From Bailinhaonella thermotolerans (GTDB lineage: Bacteria > Actinomycetota > Actinomycetes > Streptosporangiales > Streptosporangiaceae), in contig NZ_QZEY01000007.1 in the NCBI RefSeq assembly GCF_003594875.1, forward strand, positions 62,001 through 126,000: a DNA stretch of 64,000 bases, written 5' to 3'. The notes beneath the pieces are model-generated. The model made no database searches and was not told the origin of the DNA. It saw only the letters and a program-made list of their open reading frames with translations. Each line of letters starts with the position of its first letter. Positions within the stretch are counted from its first letter, which is position 1. A program made the translations under genes and the position numbers. This document shows positions 8,929 to 20,778 of the stretch, in pieces.

Positions 8929-10185
8929 TCATCCCCGCCCCAGCCGTGGTTCGTCGTCACCCTCGCGACGGACGAGCGCCGCCGGCCGTACGATGCCCGC
9001 GCCGAAGCGGCGGACGGCCTGGTCGACGGCGAGTTCGGCCTCGCGCCAGCCGGCCTCCCGCTCGCCCAGCGCGAGCTGGCGGGCGGAGTGCTCGGCGGGG
9101 ACGAGGTTCTCCACGCGGACGCCGACGAGGCGCAGGCGCACGCGCTCGAGACCGGCGGCTTCGTACAGGGCGCAGGCGGCAGAGTAGATCTCCTTGGCGA
9201 TGTCTGTCGGTTCCCGAAGCGTACGCGATCGATTGATGGTGGAGAAATCGGATCGTCGCAACTTCACACTTACGGTCCGGCCGACATGGCCCGCGGCGCG
9301 CATGCGGGCGGCCACGCGCTCGGAAAGCCGCAGCAGCTCGCGGCGGATCGCCTCGGGGTCGTCCACGTCGTAGGAGAACGTCTCCTCGGCCCCGATGCTC
9401 TTGTCCGGCTGGTGCGGCGTGACGGGCCGCTCGTCCCTCCCCCAGGCGAGCGCGGCCAGGTGGCTGCCCACGGCGACGCCCAGCTCGCGCTGGAGCGTGG
9501 TGGGCGGGATGCGGGCCAGGTCGCCCACGGTCTTGATGCCGAGGCGGCGCAGGGCCTCCTCGGTGCGCTCTCCCACGCCCCACAGCGCCGCGACGGGCAG
9601 CGGGTGGAGGAAGTCCACGACGCCGTCCGCGGGGACCACGAGCATGCCGTCGGGCTTGGCCTGCCCCGAGGCCAGCTTGGCGACGAACTTGCTGCTCGCC
9701 ACCCCCACCGAGCACGTGATGCCGAACCTCTCTGCCACCTGCGCCCGGATGAGCGCCCCGATCCGGGCCGGGGAGCCCAGCCGCCGCCGCGCGCCCCCCA
9801 CGTCGAGGAACGCCTCGTCGGTGGAGAGCGGCTCCACCTCCGGCGTGATGGACCGGAAAATCTCCATCACGCCTTTGGAGATCTCTCCGTATTTGCCATG
9901 ACTCGGGGGAATTATCACCGCATGAGGGCACATCCGACGCGCCCTGGTCATCGGCATCGCCGAGTGCACGCCGTAGGCCCGGGCCTCGTAGGTCGCGCTC
10001 AGCACCACCCCGCGCACGCCCGGGGACCCGATGATCACGGGCCGCCCCTTCAGCTCGGGGCGCTCCAGCAGCTCCACGCTCGCGAAGAACGCGTCCATGT
10101 CGACGTGCAGGATGTGGCACCCGGTGTCGTCGGCCGGCCGCCCCCCGGCGGGGCCGAGCCGTGGCACCTGCTGCTTCCGCGACAT
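8929..10185 (-). CDS. dinB: DNA polymerase IV (Y family)
   Basis: 418 residues. Error-prone translesion polymerase. The palm motifs are intact: HVDMDAFFASVE (first metal ligands, about residues 28-39) and PLSTDEAFLDV (catalytic Asp-Glu pair, about 119-129). The steric gate region FFASVE, the helix-hairpin-helix thumb (GIKTVGDLARIPP) and a little-finger domain follow. The tail lacks the canonical beta-clamp motif in an obvious form. It stands alone between the DUF3040 gene and the kinase-WD40 gene, 29 bases downstream of the latter. Confidence 0.96.
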   Translation of the reverse strand: MSRKQQVPRLGPAGGRPADDTGCHILHVDMDAFFASVELLERPELKGRPVIIGSPGVRGVVLSATYEARAYGVHSAMPMTRARRMCPHAVIIPPSHGKYGEISKGVMEIFRSITPEVEPLSTDEAFLDVGGARRRLGSPARIGALIRAQVAERFGITCSVGVASSKFVAKLASGQAKPDGMLVVPADGVVDFLHPLPVAALWGVGERTEEALRRLGIKTVGDLARIPPTTLQRELGVAVGSHLAALAWGRDERPVTPHQPDKSIGAEETFSYDVDDPEAIRRELLRLSERVAARMRAAGHVGRTVSVKLRRSDFSTINRSRTLREPTDIAKEIYSAACALYEAAGLERVRLRLVGVRVENLVPAEHSARQLALGEREAGWREAELAVDQAVRRFGAGIVRPAALVRREGDDEPRLGRG

Positions 10186-10214
10186 GCCCCCAGTCTAGAA
10201 CACGCGTTCGATGC

Positions 10215-12551
<2,337 letters not shown>

Positions 12552-12732
12552 GACGATAACCGGACGACTCCCGCCGAGGCAGGGCGAAACGGAGACTGGT
12601 CTCTTCCCGCCTCATCCCCCGCACGGTCACGCGCGCCCCGCGCCCCCGCGGCCCGCACGCCGTACGGCCTGAGCGGGCGGCACGCGAAGACGCCCGCGCG
12701 CGGGAGGCCGGGCCGTGCGGCCCGAGGCGGGG

Positions 12733-13473
12733 TCAGGGGGTGGCGAGGACGTGGAGCTGGGCGGCGATCTGGCGGAGGGCGGGGTGGGTGGCGGCGGACC
12801 TCTCCAGGGCCACCAGGGAGTCGGTGGCGCGGGGCTCGCCGTCCACGAGGCCGCTCGGGAGGAGGTCGGCGAAGACGCGGACGCCGTGGACCTCGGCGGG
12901 GCGCAGCCCGGCCTCGGTGATGATCGCGAGGAGGGTGTCGGCGGTGAAGCGGCGGGGCAGCGGGTCGCGTTCGCCCCAGCGCCCGGCCGGGTCGGACAGG
13001 ACGCGCAGGGCCTCGTCGAAGCGGCCGGTCACGGCCCGGTTGATCACGGCGGCGACCTGGTTGGGGACGAGCACGCTCACGGCGGCGCCCTCCCTGAGCA
13101 GGCCGCGGACCGCGCCGAGCGCCGCCGCCGGGTCCTCGACGTATTCCAGCACGTTGTGGCAGAGCACCAGGTCCGCGCCCTCGGCGGGGACCAGCTCGGC
13201 CAGGTCGCCGGCGTCGCCCTGGATGGCGTGGACGGAGACCCCGGCCTCGGCGGCGCGGCGTTCGAGCGCGGCGAGGGAGTCGGGGCTGGGGTCCACCACG
13301 GTCACGGCGTGGCCGAGCCGGGCCAGGGGCACGGCGAAGCCGCCGGTGCCTCCCCCGGCGTCCACGATGTCGAGCCGGTCGCGCCCGGTCTCGCGGGAGC
13401 GGCCGTCCAGCACGCCCCGCAACGCCTCCCACACGACCGCGTCGCGTACCGCCCGCTGTCCGACCTGAGCCAC
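12733..13473 (-). CDS. SAM-dependent class I methyltransferase
   Basis: 246 residues from the GTG at 13473, with AGGAG five bases upstream; an earlier in-frame start lacks this. Motif I LDIVDAGGGTGGFAVPLARLG (about 37-57), the acidic end of strand 2 (VTVVDPS), motif II around DLVLCHNVLEYVEDP and later LLREGAAVSVLVPN give a complete methyltransferase fold. The substrate is not clear. It resembles the CmoM/Smta-like group, in which similar proteins act on tRNA or small molecules, but similarity by eye does not settle this. It stands alone, with a spacer of more than 300 bases upstream. Confidence 0.85.
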   Translation of the reverse strand: MAQVGQRAVRDAVVWEALRGVLDGRSRETGRDRLDIVDAGGGTGGFAVPLARLGHAVTVVDPSPDSLAALERRAAEAGVSVHAIQGDAGDLAELVPAEGADLVLCHNVLEYVEDPAAALGAVRGLLREGAAVSVLVPNQVAAVINRAVTGRFDEALRVLSDPAGRWGERDPLPRRFTADTLLAIITEAGLRPAEVHGVRVFADLLPSGLVDGEPRATDSLVALERSAATHPALRQIAAQLHVLATP

Positions 13474-13640
13474 TGCCTCTCCTCGCCCCGTCCTCAACCG
13501 CGGCCCGGCGGCCACGGCAGCGCCCAGCTTAGGGGCGCGGGGCGCCCTCCGGCCACGCGCCCGTCCGGCCTGGCCCCCCGCCGTACGGCGCGAACGCGGC
13601 GGAACCCGGGCGGAAACGCGGCGCGACCCCCGGCGGAGTC

Positions 13641-13709
13641 CCGCTGGCAGCCCCGGCGCGACCCCGCTGGCAGCCCCGGCCCGACCCCGCTGGCAGCCCC
13701 GGCCCGACC
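13641..13709. repeat. 23-bp tandem repeat, three copies
   Basis: Units 13641-13663, 13664-13686 and 13687-13709 each start CCGCTGGCAGCCCCGGC and end CGACC, differing at only one position. A decayed fourth copy may precede them. The spacer 13474-13800 also holds one GCCGTACGGC (13580) and no gene. The repeat lies between nusB and the methyltransferase gene. Confidence 0.9.
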
Positions 13710-13800
13710 TCGGTGGAAACGCCGCGCGCCGGCCACGCGCTCTCCGCCCCCGGCGGTGGGGGCGGGGCCGCGTGGACGGCGCGGGAGGAGGAACCCCGGG

Positions 13801-14211
13801 TCAGAGGGTGAGCTGGGGCTTGAGCTGCTTGAAGCGGCCGAGGAGGCCGTTGACGAACGTGGCGGACTCGTCGGTGGACAGCTCCCCGGCCAGGGCGACG
13901 GCCTCGCTGATGGCCACGCCCTCGGGGACCTCGCCCCAGAACAGCTCGTAGGCGCCGACGCGCAGGATGTTGCGGTCGACCACGGGCATGCGGTCGAGGG
14001 TCCAGCCCTCGGCGTACGTCGAGATCAGGTCGTCGATGCGGGCGCGGTGCGCCTGCACGCCGTCGACCAGGGCCCGGATGTAGGGGTTGAGCGGGGGCCC
14101 CTCGGTGCGCCGGACCCGCGCGGCGAGGATGTCGGAGGGGTCCTCGCCGCGGACCTCGGCCTCGTAGAGGACCTCGACCGCGCGTTTGCGCGCCTTGGAG
14201 CGGGCCGACAC
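13801..14211 (-). CDS. nusB: Transcription antitermination protein NusB
   Basis: 136 residues, all alpha-helical family pattern: SARSKARKRAVEVLYEAEVRG at the start, then YAEGWTLDRMPVVDRNILRVGAYEL and the conserved AISEAVALAGELSTDESATFVNGLLGRF. NusB joins NusE (S10) on boxA RNA of rRNA operons. The GTG at 14211 lies one base after the efp stop. The gene is last of pepQ-efp-nusB. Confidence 0.97.
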   Translation of the reverse strand: MSARSKARKRAVEVLYEAEVRGEDPSDILAARVRRTEGPPLNPYIRALVDGVQAHRARIDDLISTYAEGWTLDRMPVVDRNILRVGAYELFWGEVPEGVAISEAVALAGELSTDESATFVNGLLGRFKQLKPQLTL

Positions 14212-14212
14212 C

Positions 14213-14773
14213 TCAGGCCCGGCCGAGGTAATCGCCGGTGCGCGTGTCGACCTTGACCCGCTCGCCGGTGGTGATGAACAGCGGCACCTTGATCTCGGCG
14301 CCGGTCTCCAGCGTGGCGGGCTTGGTGCCGCCGGTGGAGCGGTCGCCCTGCAGGCCCGGCTCGGTCTCGGCGATCACGAGCTCGACGGCCGCGGGCAGGT
14401 CGACGTAGAGCGGGTTGCCCTCGTTGAACGCGACCGTGGCGGTGCCGTTCTCCAGGAGGTAGTTGGCGGCGTCGCCGACGGTCTTGCTGGAGACGTTGAC
14501 CATGTCGTAGGTCTCGGTGTCCATGAAGACGAAGTCGTCGCCGTCGCGGTAGCTGTAGGTCATCTCACGCTTGTCGACGTTGGCCACGTCGACCTTGACG
14601 CCGGCGTTGAAGGTCTTGTCGACGACCTTGCCCGACAGGACGTGCTTGAGCTTGGTGCGGACGAACGCGCCGCCCTTGCCGGGCTTGACGTGCTGGAACT
14701 CCACGACGGACCAGAGTTCGCCGCCGTCGAGCTTCAGCACCATGCCGTTCTTGAGGTCGTTCGTCGTCGCCAC
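14213..14773 (-). CDS. efp: Translation elongation factor P
   Basis: 186 residues with the three beta domains: KOW-like N-terminus, central OB domain and C-terminal OB domain ending [13 protein letters not shown] relieves ribosome stalling at polyproline. The loop that reaches the P-site tRNA reads [10 protein letters not shown] around Lys32. Many actinobacteria carry the palindromic loop PGKGP, where the Lys is unmodified; here the last Pro is Gly. No epmA/epmB or other modifier gene lies nearby. The gene is between pepQ and nusB, its usual place. Confidence 0.97.
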   Translation of the reverse strand: MATTNDLKNGMVLKLDGGELWSVVEFQHVKPGKGGAFVRTKLKHVLSGKVVDKTFNAGVKVDVANVDKREMTYSYRDGDDFVFMDTETYDMVNVSSKTVGDAANYLLENGTATVAFNEGNPLYVDLPAAVELVIAETEPGLQGDRSTGGTKPATLETGAEIKVPLFITTGERVKVDTRTGDYLGRA

Positions 14774-14800
14774 GTGGGTCTCCCGCGTACGGCCGCTCGG

Positions 14801-15901
14801 CTAGAGAACGAGCAGCTCCTTGGTCGTCTTTGTGAGGAGCTCCGGCCCGTCGGGGCGCACCACCACCGTGTCCTCGATGCGGACCCCGCCCTTGCCGGGG
14901 AGATAGACCCCGGGCTCGATGGTGATCGGAACTCGGTCTTCGAGTGTACCGGCCTTGTGGGGGCCCAGGAACGGAGCCTCGTGGATCTCCAGGCCCACGC
15001 CGTGCCCCAGGCCGTGCTCGAAGTGGTCGCCGTAGCCCGCGTCGGCGATCACCGAGCGCGCGGCCGCGTCCACGTCGTGCGCGGACGCGGCCGGGTGCGC
15101 GGCGCGCCGGCCGGTGGACTGCGCCTGCCGTACCAGCTCGTAGATCTCCCGCTGCCAGGCGGCGGGCTCCCCGAGCGCGACGGTCCGCGTCATGTCGGCG
15201 TGGTAACCGCGGTAGACCGCGCCGAAGTCCATGGTGATCAGGTCGCCGCGCCGCACGGGCCGGTCGGACGGCGAGTGGTGCGGGATGGCGCCGTTGGGGC
15301 CGGAGGCGACGATGGTGTCGAACGCGGTCCGCTCCGCGCCCAGCTCCATCATGCGGAACTCCAGCAGCCGCGCGATCTCCCGCTCGGTCACCCCGGGCGC
15401 GATCCGGGCGACGGTGTCCTCCAGCGCCCGGTCGCTGATCTCGCAGGCGGCGCGCAGCAGCTCGATCTCGGCGTCGTCCTTGACGGCGCGCAGCCCCTCG
15501 ACCGTGCGCACCTGCGGGATGAGCTGGAGCGGGCCGGCCTGCCTGGTCATCTCGCCGTGCAGTTCCACGGTCACCGCGTGCGCCTCGAACGCCAGGCCGC
15601 CCGCGCCGCCCTTGCGCGCCCGCTCGATCAGCGTCGCGGCCACCGCGCGGTCCTCGACGAGCGGGAGGTCGGCCGCGACCTGCCGGGCCGTCCCGGCGTA
15701 CCGCGAGTCCGTGGCGAGCACCGCGCGCCCGTCGTCGTACACCAGTACGCCGGCGTTGCTGCTGGCCAGGCCGGTGAGGTAGCGCACGTTGACCGGGCGC
15801 ATGACGAGGATCGCGTCCGCTCCGCCCAAGGAGAGCTCGGCCGCCAGACGGGCACGCCGCGCCGCGTAGGGGCTTTCGGCGATGTTCGAGGCCATGTGCA
15901 T
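14801..15901 (-). CDS. pepQ: Xaa-Pro aminopeptidase / M24B peptidase
   Basis: 366 residues from the ATG at 15901; this start lacks a ribosome binding site and may be leaderless, and an ATG two codons later is also possible. The N-terminal creatinase-like domain is followed by the pita-bread metallopeptidase domain. Metal ligands are visible in order: Asp in TMDFGAVYRGYHADMTRT (two Asp), His in LGHGVGLEIHE, Glu in TIEPGVYLPG and Glu in GVRIEDT. It should cleave N-terminal residues ahead of proline. Located 27 bases upstream of efp, a conserved actinobacterial neighbourhood. Confidence 0.93.
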   Translation of the reverse strand: MHMASNIAESPYAARRARLAAELSLGGADAILVMRPVNVRYLTGLASSNAGVLVYDDGRAVLATDSRYAGTARQVAADLPLVEDRAVAATLIERARKGGAGGLAFEAHAVTVELHGEMTRQAGPLQLIPQVRTVEGLRAVKDDAEIELLRAACEISDRALEDTVARIAPGVTEREIARLLEFRMMELGAERTAFDTIVASGPNGAIPHHSPSDRPVRRGDLITMDFGAVYRGYHADMTRTVALGEPAAWQREIYELVRQAQSTGRRAAHPAASAHDVDAAARSVIADAGYGDHFEHGLGHGVGLEIHEAPFLGPHKAGTLEDRVPITIEPGVYLPGKGGVRIEDTVVVRPDGPELLTKTTKELLVL

Positions 15902-16266
15902 GACTGTACGGCCATCGCCCCCATTTGACCGAACCGAACAACCGCGAACATTGGATCTTGCCCGGTCCTGACCAGCTTTCATACCTTTCCGCCACATTTG
16001 CGGCACCCTTCCCTTCCGTACGGCTCGCGCGCCGGATCACCCCCGCGGCGTACGGCTTGCGCCGCGACCCGGCCGGCGGAGACACGTCTTCCGCCGTCCC
16101 CCGCCCCGCACCGTACTTCTTCCACCCGCCGGTCCGCCCGCCCCCGCCGGAACATCCACCCGTCCGGAGCCGGTACGGCGTGAGCCCCGCCCCCGCCCCG
16201 CCCCCGCCGCGCCGCCCCCGCCGTGCCGCCGCCGGCGGGCTCCGCGGCACCCGGGGCCGCCCGGGG
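15902..16266. other. Spacer without a recognised gene
   Basis: 365 bases between the pepQ start and the sensor kinase stop. It is GC- and CCG-rich with several TACGGC-containing sequences (near 16020, 16050 and 16172), and a less GC-rich stretch at about 15920-15985 that probably carries the pepQ promoter. No open frame has credible coding features. This is one edge of the accessory block that separates pepQ from aroQ. Confidence 0.6.
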
Positions 16267-17448
16267 CTAACCGGGGTCGTCCGCGTGCGGGAGGCTCGCG
16301 GTGACCACCAGGCCGCCGCCTTCGCGGGGACGGGCGCGCAGGTCGCCGCCGTGGGCGCGGGTGATGGACCGGGCGATGGACAGGCCCAGTCCGGCGCTCG
16401 GGGCGGTGACGACGCGGTCGGCGCCGTACCTGCGGAACGGCTCGAACAGGCCCGGCACCTCGTGCCCGGGGACCTCCGGCCCGGTGTTGGACACCTCGAC
16501 CTCCACCCGGCCGCCGCCCGCCGTACGGCTGCGCACGCGCACCCAGCCCCCGGCGGCGTTGTGCCGCACCCCGTTCTCGACCAGGTTGTGCACCAGCCGC
16601 TCCAGCAGCAGCGCGTCCCCCCGCGACGGGGCGGGCCCGGCGTCCTCGTGCACGGCGACCCCCGCCCGCGCGGCCTCGTCCGCCGTCTGCGCGACCACGT
16701 GCGCCACCAGGTCCGCCAGGTCCACCGGGGACCGGTCGGCGACCTCGCGCTCGGAGCGGGCCAGGGTCAGCAGGCCCGCGATGACGCGCTCGTGGCGGGC
16801 GTTGACCTGCAGGAGGTCCTCGGCCAGCCGCCGCAGGTCCGCGGAGGCGCCCTTCCGGTGCAGGGCCATCTCGATCAGCGCGCGGGTCAGCGTGAGCGGG
16901 GTGCGCAGCTCGTGGGAGGCGTTGGCGACGAAGCGGCGCTGCCCGTCGAAGGACCGGTCGAGCCGCGTGACCATGGTGTCGAACGCGTCGGCCAGGTTCT
17001 TCACGTCGTCGGGCGGGCCGGGGAGGGCGATGCGCTCGTGCAGGACGCGGTCGGCGTCGGGCGCGGCGGCGATGCGGCGGGCGGTCTCGGTGACGCGGTG
17101 CAGCGGCGCGAGCGCGCGCCCCGCGACCAGCCAGCCGGCCCCGGTGGCCAGGCCCGCGACCAGGGCGAGCGCGATCGCGCCCTGGGTGAGCAGGGAGGTC
17201 GTCGCCGCGTCGCGCAGCCCGGCCTGCTGCTCCTCCATCCAGCGGATGGCCGCCTTCCCCGTGAGCGTGTCCCCGTCCCGCGTCTTGATCAGCACGTCGC
17301 GCCCGGGCCGGGGGGTGCCCCCCGCGAAGAACTGGTCGAGCTGCTGGTGGAACAGCACGTACGTGACGCCGAGCAGGGCCAGGCTCCCGGCGAGGAAGAG
17401 CCCGCCGTACACCAGCGTCAGCCGGGCCCGCAGCGTCCGCGCCCTCAC
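16267..17448 (-). CDS. Two-component sensor histidine kinase
   Basis: 393 residues from a GTG overlapping the response regulator stop (GTGA). Membrane segments at about 10-33 and 88-110 enclose a short extracellular loop of about 55 residues; a HAMP domain follows, then the H box FVANASHELRTPLT with His179, the N box LVHNLVENGVRHN, and G boxes including SAGLGLSIARSI. All catalytic parts are present. It pairs with the adjacent OmpR-type regulator, and the divergent lipoprotein and MacAB-like genes are plausible targets. Signal unknown. Confidence 0.95.
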   Translation of the reverse strand: MRARTLRARLTLVYGGLFLAGSLALLGVTYVLFHQQLDQFFAGGTPRPGRDVLIKTRDGDTLTGKAAIRWMEEQQAGLRDAATTSLLTQGAIALALVAGLATGAGWLVAGRALAPLHRVTETARRIAAAPDADRVLHERIALPGPPDDVKNLADAFDTMVTRLDRSFDGQRRFVANASHELRTPLTLTRALIEMALHRKGASADLRRLAEDLLQVNARHERVIAGLLTLARSEREVADRSPVDLADLVAHVVAQTADEAARAGVAVHEDAGPAPSRGDALLLERLVHNLVENGVRHNAAGGWVRVRSRTAGGGRVEVEVSNTGPEVPGHEVPGLFEPFRRYGADRVVTAPSAGLGLSIARSITRAHGGDLRARPREGGGLVVTASLPHADDPG

Positions 17449-18101
17449 GGGATCCGGTACCCCACGCCCGGGGCGGTCTCCACGACCGGCGGGTCGCCCA
17501 GCTTGCGGCGCAGCTTGAGCACGGCCAGCCGGACCGCGCCGGTGAACGGGTCGGCGTGCTCGTCCCACGCCTTCTCCAGCAGCGTCTCGGCGGACACGTA
17601 CGCCCCGTCCGCGCGCATCAGCTCCATCAGGACGGCGAACTCCTTGCGCGACAGCGGGACGTACCTCCCGTCGCGGTACACCTCACGCCGCGCCGGGTCG
17701 AGGGTGATCCCCGCCCGCCGCAGCACCGGGGGCATCGCGGGCCTGGCCCGCCTCCCCAGCGCCGTCACCCGCGCGGCCAGCTCGTGGAACGCGAACGGCT
17801 TGGTCAGGTAGTCGTCCGCCCCCAGCGTCAGCCCGGTCACGCGGTCCCCGATCCCGGCGGCGGCGGTGAGCATCAGCACCCGGGCGTCCGCCTCCGAGGC
17901 CACCAGTTCCCGGCACACGTCGTCGCCGTGCACCCGGGGCAGGTCCCGGTCCAGCACCACCACGTCGTACGCGTGCACGCCGATCCGCTCCAGCGCCGCC
18001 GCCCCGTCGTGCGCGACGTCCACCGCGTGCGCGTCCTCACGCAGCCACTCGGCGATGGCCCCCGCCAGCACCGCCTCGTCCTCCACCACCAGCACTCGCA
18101 T
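17445..18101 (-). CDS. OmpR-family response regulator
   Basis: 218 residues. Receiver domain with acidic pocket Glu7-Asp8, phospho-acceptor Asp51 (VVVLDRDLPRVHG) and Lys near 100 (YLTKPF), followed by a winged-helix DNA-binding domain (PLSRKEFAVLMEL to AVRLAVLKLRRKLGD). The ATG at 18101 has GGAGG about 10 bases upstream and starts at the receiver fold MRVLVVEDE; longer frames upstream add only low-complexity sequence. Coupled to the kinase gene by a 4-base overlap. Confidence 0.95.
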   Translation of the reverse strand: MRVLVVEDEAVLAGAIAEWLREDAHAVDVAHDGAAALERIGVHAYDVVVLDRDLPRVHGDDVCRELVASEADARVLMLTAAAGIGDRVTGLTLGADDYLTKPFAFHELAARVTALGRRARPAMPPVLRRAGITLDPARREVYRDGRYVPLSRKEFAVLMELMRADGAYVSAETLLEKAWDEHADPFTGAVRLAVLKLRRKLGDPPVVETAPGVGYRIP

Positions 18102-18401
18102 CCCGCGCGAACCTCCACGAACCGCCTCGGTCGGAGCCGATCGTGACGCATGCGCCGTGTGGTCCGCGTAAGGACGCGCGAGCGCGGCGGGACGACCCGG
18201 CCCCCGCCGCGCCGCCGTCCCGCCCGGCCCGCCGTACGGCGGGGGCGCGCGGCCTGCCGTACGGCCCGCGGTACGGCACGGGCCGGGCGGCGGGATGGAA
18301 ACGCCGGGGAAACGCGGGGACCCGTTCCATGACGTTCCGGGCGGTAGGCCACCCGGTGGCCGCCGCACGAGACGACGAGGACGAGACGGGGAGACGGCCC
18401 G
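18102..18401. other. Divergent spacer between regulator and exporter operons
   Basis: 300 bases separating the response regulator from the lipoprotein-MacAB genes. It contains two exact GCCGTACGGC palindromes (18231 and 18256) and a related GGTACGGCACG next to them, and must hold both promoters. I do not see a convincing -35/-10 pair or direct repeat for the OmpR-type regulator. Confidence 0.5.
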
Positions 18402-18956
18402 ATGCGGTTGACGACGATGAGAACGACGAGGAAGCGGGCGGGACGGCTCGGCGCGCTGGCGGCGGTCCCGCTGGCGTTCACGCTGGCCCTGGGCGGCTGC
18501 GGGGGCGGCGGAGGGGAGGGTGGCGACGTGCCCTCCGCCGGCGGGAGCGGCGGGAAGCCGGCGGCGGCCGCGCCCACGCCGACGCAGGACCAGCACGACC
18601 TGGGGCTCAAGTACGCCCAGTGCATGCGGGAGAACGGGGTGGAACTGCCCGACCCCGAGCCGGGCAAGCCGTTCACGATGCGGTTCGACGGGAGCGTCCC
18701 CCGGGAGAAGGTCCAGAAGGCGATGGACGCGTGCAAGCGGTTCGCGCCGTTCAAGGAGGGCGCCGCCAAGGACCCGAAGCGGGCGGACGCGATGCGCGCG
18801 ATGTCGCAGTGCATGCGGGACAACGGGGTGGAGAAGTTCCCGGACCCGACCGACGCGGGCGGCATCCAGATCGGCCCCGAGGTCGGCGACGACCCCGACT
18901 TCCAGGAGGCGCAGAAGAAGTGCCAGCGGGACTTCCCCGCCCCGGGGGCGTCCTGA
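18402..18956 (+). CDS. Secreted lipoprotein with duplicated CMRENG/CMRDNG motif
   Basis: 184 residues. Lipoprotein signal: basic start, hydrophobic stretch, lipobox LGGC near residue 32, then a Gly/Pro-rich linker. Two similar segments follow: [15 protein letters not shown] (about 70-84) and [16 protein letters not shown] (about 130-145), each with one Cys, plus further Cys in CKRF and KKCQRDF that could form disulphides. The function is unknown. It is first in an operon with the MacA-like adaptor and ABC genes, overlapping the former by one base (TGATG), so it probably belongs to that exporter. Confidence 0.85.
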   Translation: MRLTTMRTTRKRAGRLGALAAVPLAFTLALGGCGGGGGEGGDVPSAGGSGGKPAAAAPTPTQDQHDLGLKYAQCMRENGVELPDPEPGKPFTMRFDGSVPREKVQKAMDACKRFAPFKEGAAKDPKRADAMRAMSQCMRDNGVEKFPDPTDAGGIQIGPEVGDDPDFQEAQKKCQRDFPAPGAS

Positions 18957-20089
18957 TGGGGTCCGCGACGCTGGAGGAACGGCCGGGCGCGGAGGCCTCC
19001 CCCGCCCGGCCGCGCCGCCGCCGGGGCCGGGCGCGCAAGGTCGCCGGGGCGCTCGCCGCCGTGGTGGTGACCGGGGCCGCCGCCGCGACGGCGTACGGCC
19101 TGGACGGGCTCGGCGGGGGCGCCCCCGGGGCCACCCCGGCGGCCGCCGCGCCGCCCGCGACCGCGAAGATCACCCGCGAGACGCTGCGGGACACGCTGGA
19201 CGTGGACGGCGAGCTGGGGTTCGGCCCGGACAACACCGTGACCGGCCGGAGGCCGGGCACGATCACCTGGCTGCCGGCCGGCGGGGCGACCGTCAGCCGG
19301 GGCAGGTCCCTCTACCGGGCCGACAACGACCCGGTGGTGCTGATGTACGGCACGATGCCCGCCTACCGCGACCTGAAGCCGGGGGCGGAGGGCAAGGACG
19401 TGCGGCAACTGGAGGAGAACCTGCGCGCGCTGGGGTACGACGGGTTCACGGTGGACGACGAGTACACCTGGGAGACGGCCGAGGCGGTCGAGGAGTGGCA
19501 GGACGACCGGGGGCTCACCGAGACCGGGGTCGTCGAGCTGGGGCGGGTGGTGTTCGCGCCGGGCAAGGTCCGCGTGGACGCCGTGCACGCCGAGGAGGGC
19601 CAGCCCACCGGCCCGGGGCAGAAGGTCCTGACGTACACCCGGACGAGCAAGATGGTCACGGTGCGGCTGGACGCGACCGAGCAGCGGCTCGCGAAGACGG
19701 GGGCGAAGGTGACGGTCGAACTGCCCGGCGGCACCCGCGTGAACGGCAGGGTGACCGAGGTGGCCACGGTGATCGAGCCCGGCCAGGGCCAGGGCGCCGA
19801 GCCCGAGACCAAGATCGAGGCGCTGATCTCGATCGAGCGGCAGAAGGCGGCGGCTGGGCTCGGGGCGGCGGCGGTGGAGGTCACCTTCACCGCCTCCACG
19901 CGCGAGGACGTGCTCACGGTGCCGGTCGCGGCGCTGGTCGCGCTCAAGGAGGGCGGCTTCGGCGTCGAGGTGGTCGAGGGCGGGCGGTCCCGGTTCGTCC
20001 CGGTGAGGACCGGGCTCTTCTCCGGGGGCCGGGTCGAGGTCGGCGGGGACGGGCTCGCCGAGGGCATGACCGTGGGGATGCCGAAATGA
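18956..20089 (+). CDS. Peptidoglycan-binding efflux adaptor (MacA-like)
   Basis: 377 residues. An Arg-rich cytoplasmic start and one membrane helix (about 26-46) precede an extracellular part. A peptidoglycan-binding type 1 segment ([36 protein letters not shown] region, about 145-180) is embedded in a membrane-fusion-protein fold with a beta-barrel and a C-terminal domain ([19 protein letters not shown]). In Gram-positives such adaptors link MacB-type transporters to the cell wall. Start is the ATG overlapping the lipoprotein stop; the end overlaps the ATPase gene by ATGA. Confidence 0.88.
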   Translation: MGSATLEERPGAEASPARPRRRRGRARKVAGALAAVVVTGAAAATAYGLDGLGGGAPGATPAAAAPPATAKITRETLRDTLDVDGELGFGPDNTVTGRRPGTITWLPAGGATVSRGRSLYRADNDPVVLMYGTMPAYRDLKPGAEGKDVRQLEENLRALGYDGFTVDDEYTWETAEAVEEWQDDRGLTETGVVELGRVVFAPGKVRVDAVHAEEGQPTGPGQKVLTYTRTSKMVTVRLDATEQRLAKTGAKVTVELPGGTRVNGRVTEVATVIEPGQGQGAEPETKIEALISIERQKAAAGLGAAAVEVTFTASTREDVLTVPVAALVALKEGGFGVEVVEGGRSRFVPVRTGLFSGGRVEVGGDGLAEGMTVGMPK

Positions 20090-20778
20090 TCTCACTGACC
20101 GACGTGACCAAGTCGTACGCCGGAGGGGTGACGGCGCTCGACGGGGTGTCGCTGGAGATCGAGCGGGGCGAGCTGGTCGCCATCGTCGGCCCCTCGGGCT
20201 CCGGCAAGTCCACGATGCTCAACATCGTCGGCACGCTCGACCTGCCCACCTCGGGCACGGTGCGCATCGACGGGTTCGACGTCTCGGACCTGTCCGACAA
20301 CCAGCTCTCCGGGCTGCGGGCGGCGACGATCGGCTTCGTGTTCCAGCAGTTCCACCTGGCGGCCGGGGTGTCGGCGGTGGACAACGTGGCCGACGGGCTG
20401 CTGTACTCCGGCCCCGCCCTCGGCGAGCGCCGCCGCCTGGCCGCCGCCGCGCTGGAGCGGGTCGGGCTCGGCCACCGCCTCCACCACGAGCCGCACGAGC
20501 TGTCCGGCGGCGAGCGCCAGCGCGTGGCGATCGCGCGGGCCGTCGCCGGGGACCCGCCGCTGCTGCTGGCCGACGAGCCCACCGGAGCGCTGGACTCGGT
20601 CTCCGGCTCCGGCGTGATGTCGCTGCTGCGCGACCTGAACGCCGCAGGCACCACCGTGGTGATCATCACGCACGACCGGGAGATCGCCGCCGCCCTCCCC
20701 CGCCAGGTGCGGATGCGCGACGGCCGCCTGGTCGAGGACTCGGCGGCCCGCCGTACGGCCGGCGCGGGGGTCGGGTGA
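20086..20778 (+). CDS. ABC transporter ATP-binding protein (MacB/LolD type)
   Basis: 230 residues. Walker A GPSGSGKS (about 36-43), Q loop [18 protein letters not shown], signature [14 protein letters not shown], Walker [13 protein letters not shown] and the switch His in IITHD are all present. The fold and length match LolD/MacB-type ATPases. It energises the permease encoded next, with which it overlaps by four bases. Substrate not determinable. Confidence 0.96.
   Translation: MISLTDVTKSYAGGVTALDGVSLEIERGELVAIVGPSGSGKSTMLNIVGTLDLPTSGTVRIDGFDVSDLSDNQLSGLRAATIGFVFQQFHLAAGVSAVDNVADGLLYSGPALGERRRLAAAALERVGLGHRLHHEPHELSGGERQRVAIARAVAGDPPLLLADEPTGALDSVSGSGVMSLLRDLNAAGTTVVIITHDREIAAALPRQVRMRDGRLVEDSAARRTAGAGVG

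Noticed and set aside
13641-13709. Possible CRISPR array
   Set aside because: Units are directly adjacent with no unique spacers; no cas genes in the window. The same holds for the other tandem arrays.
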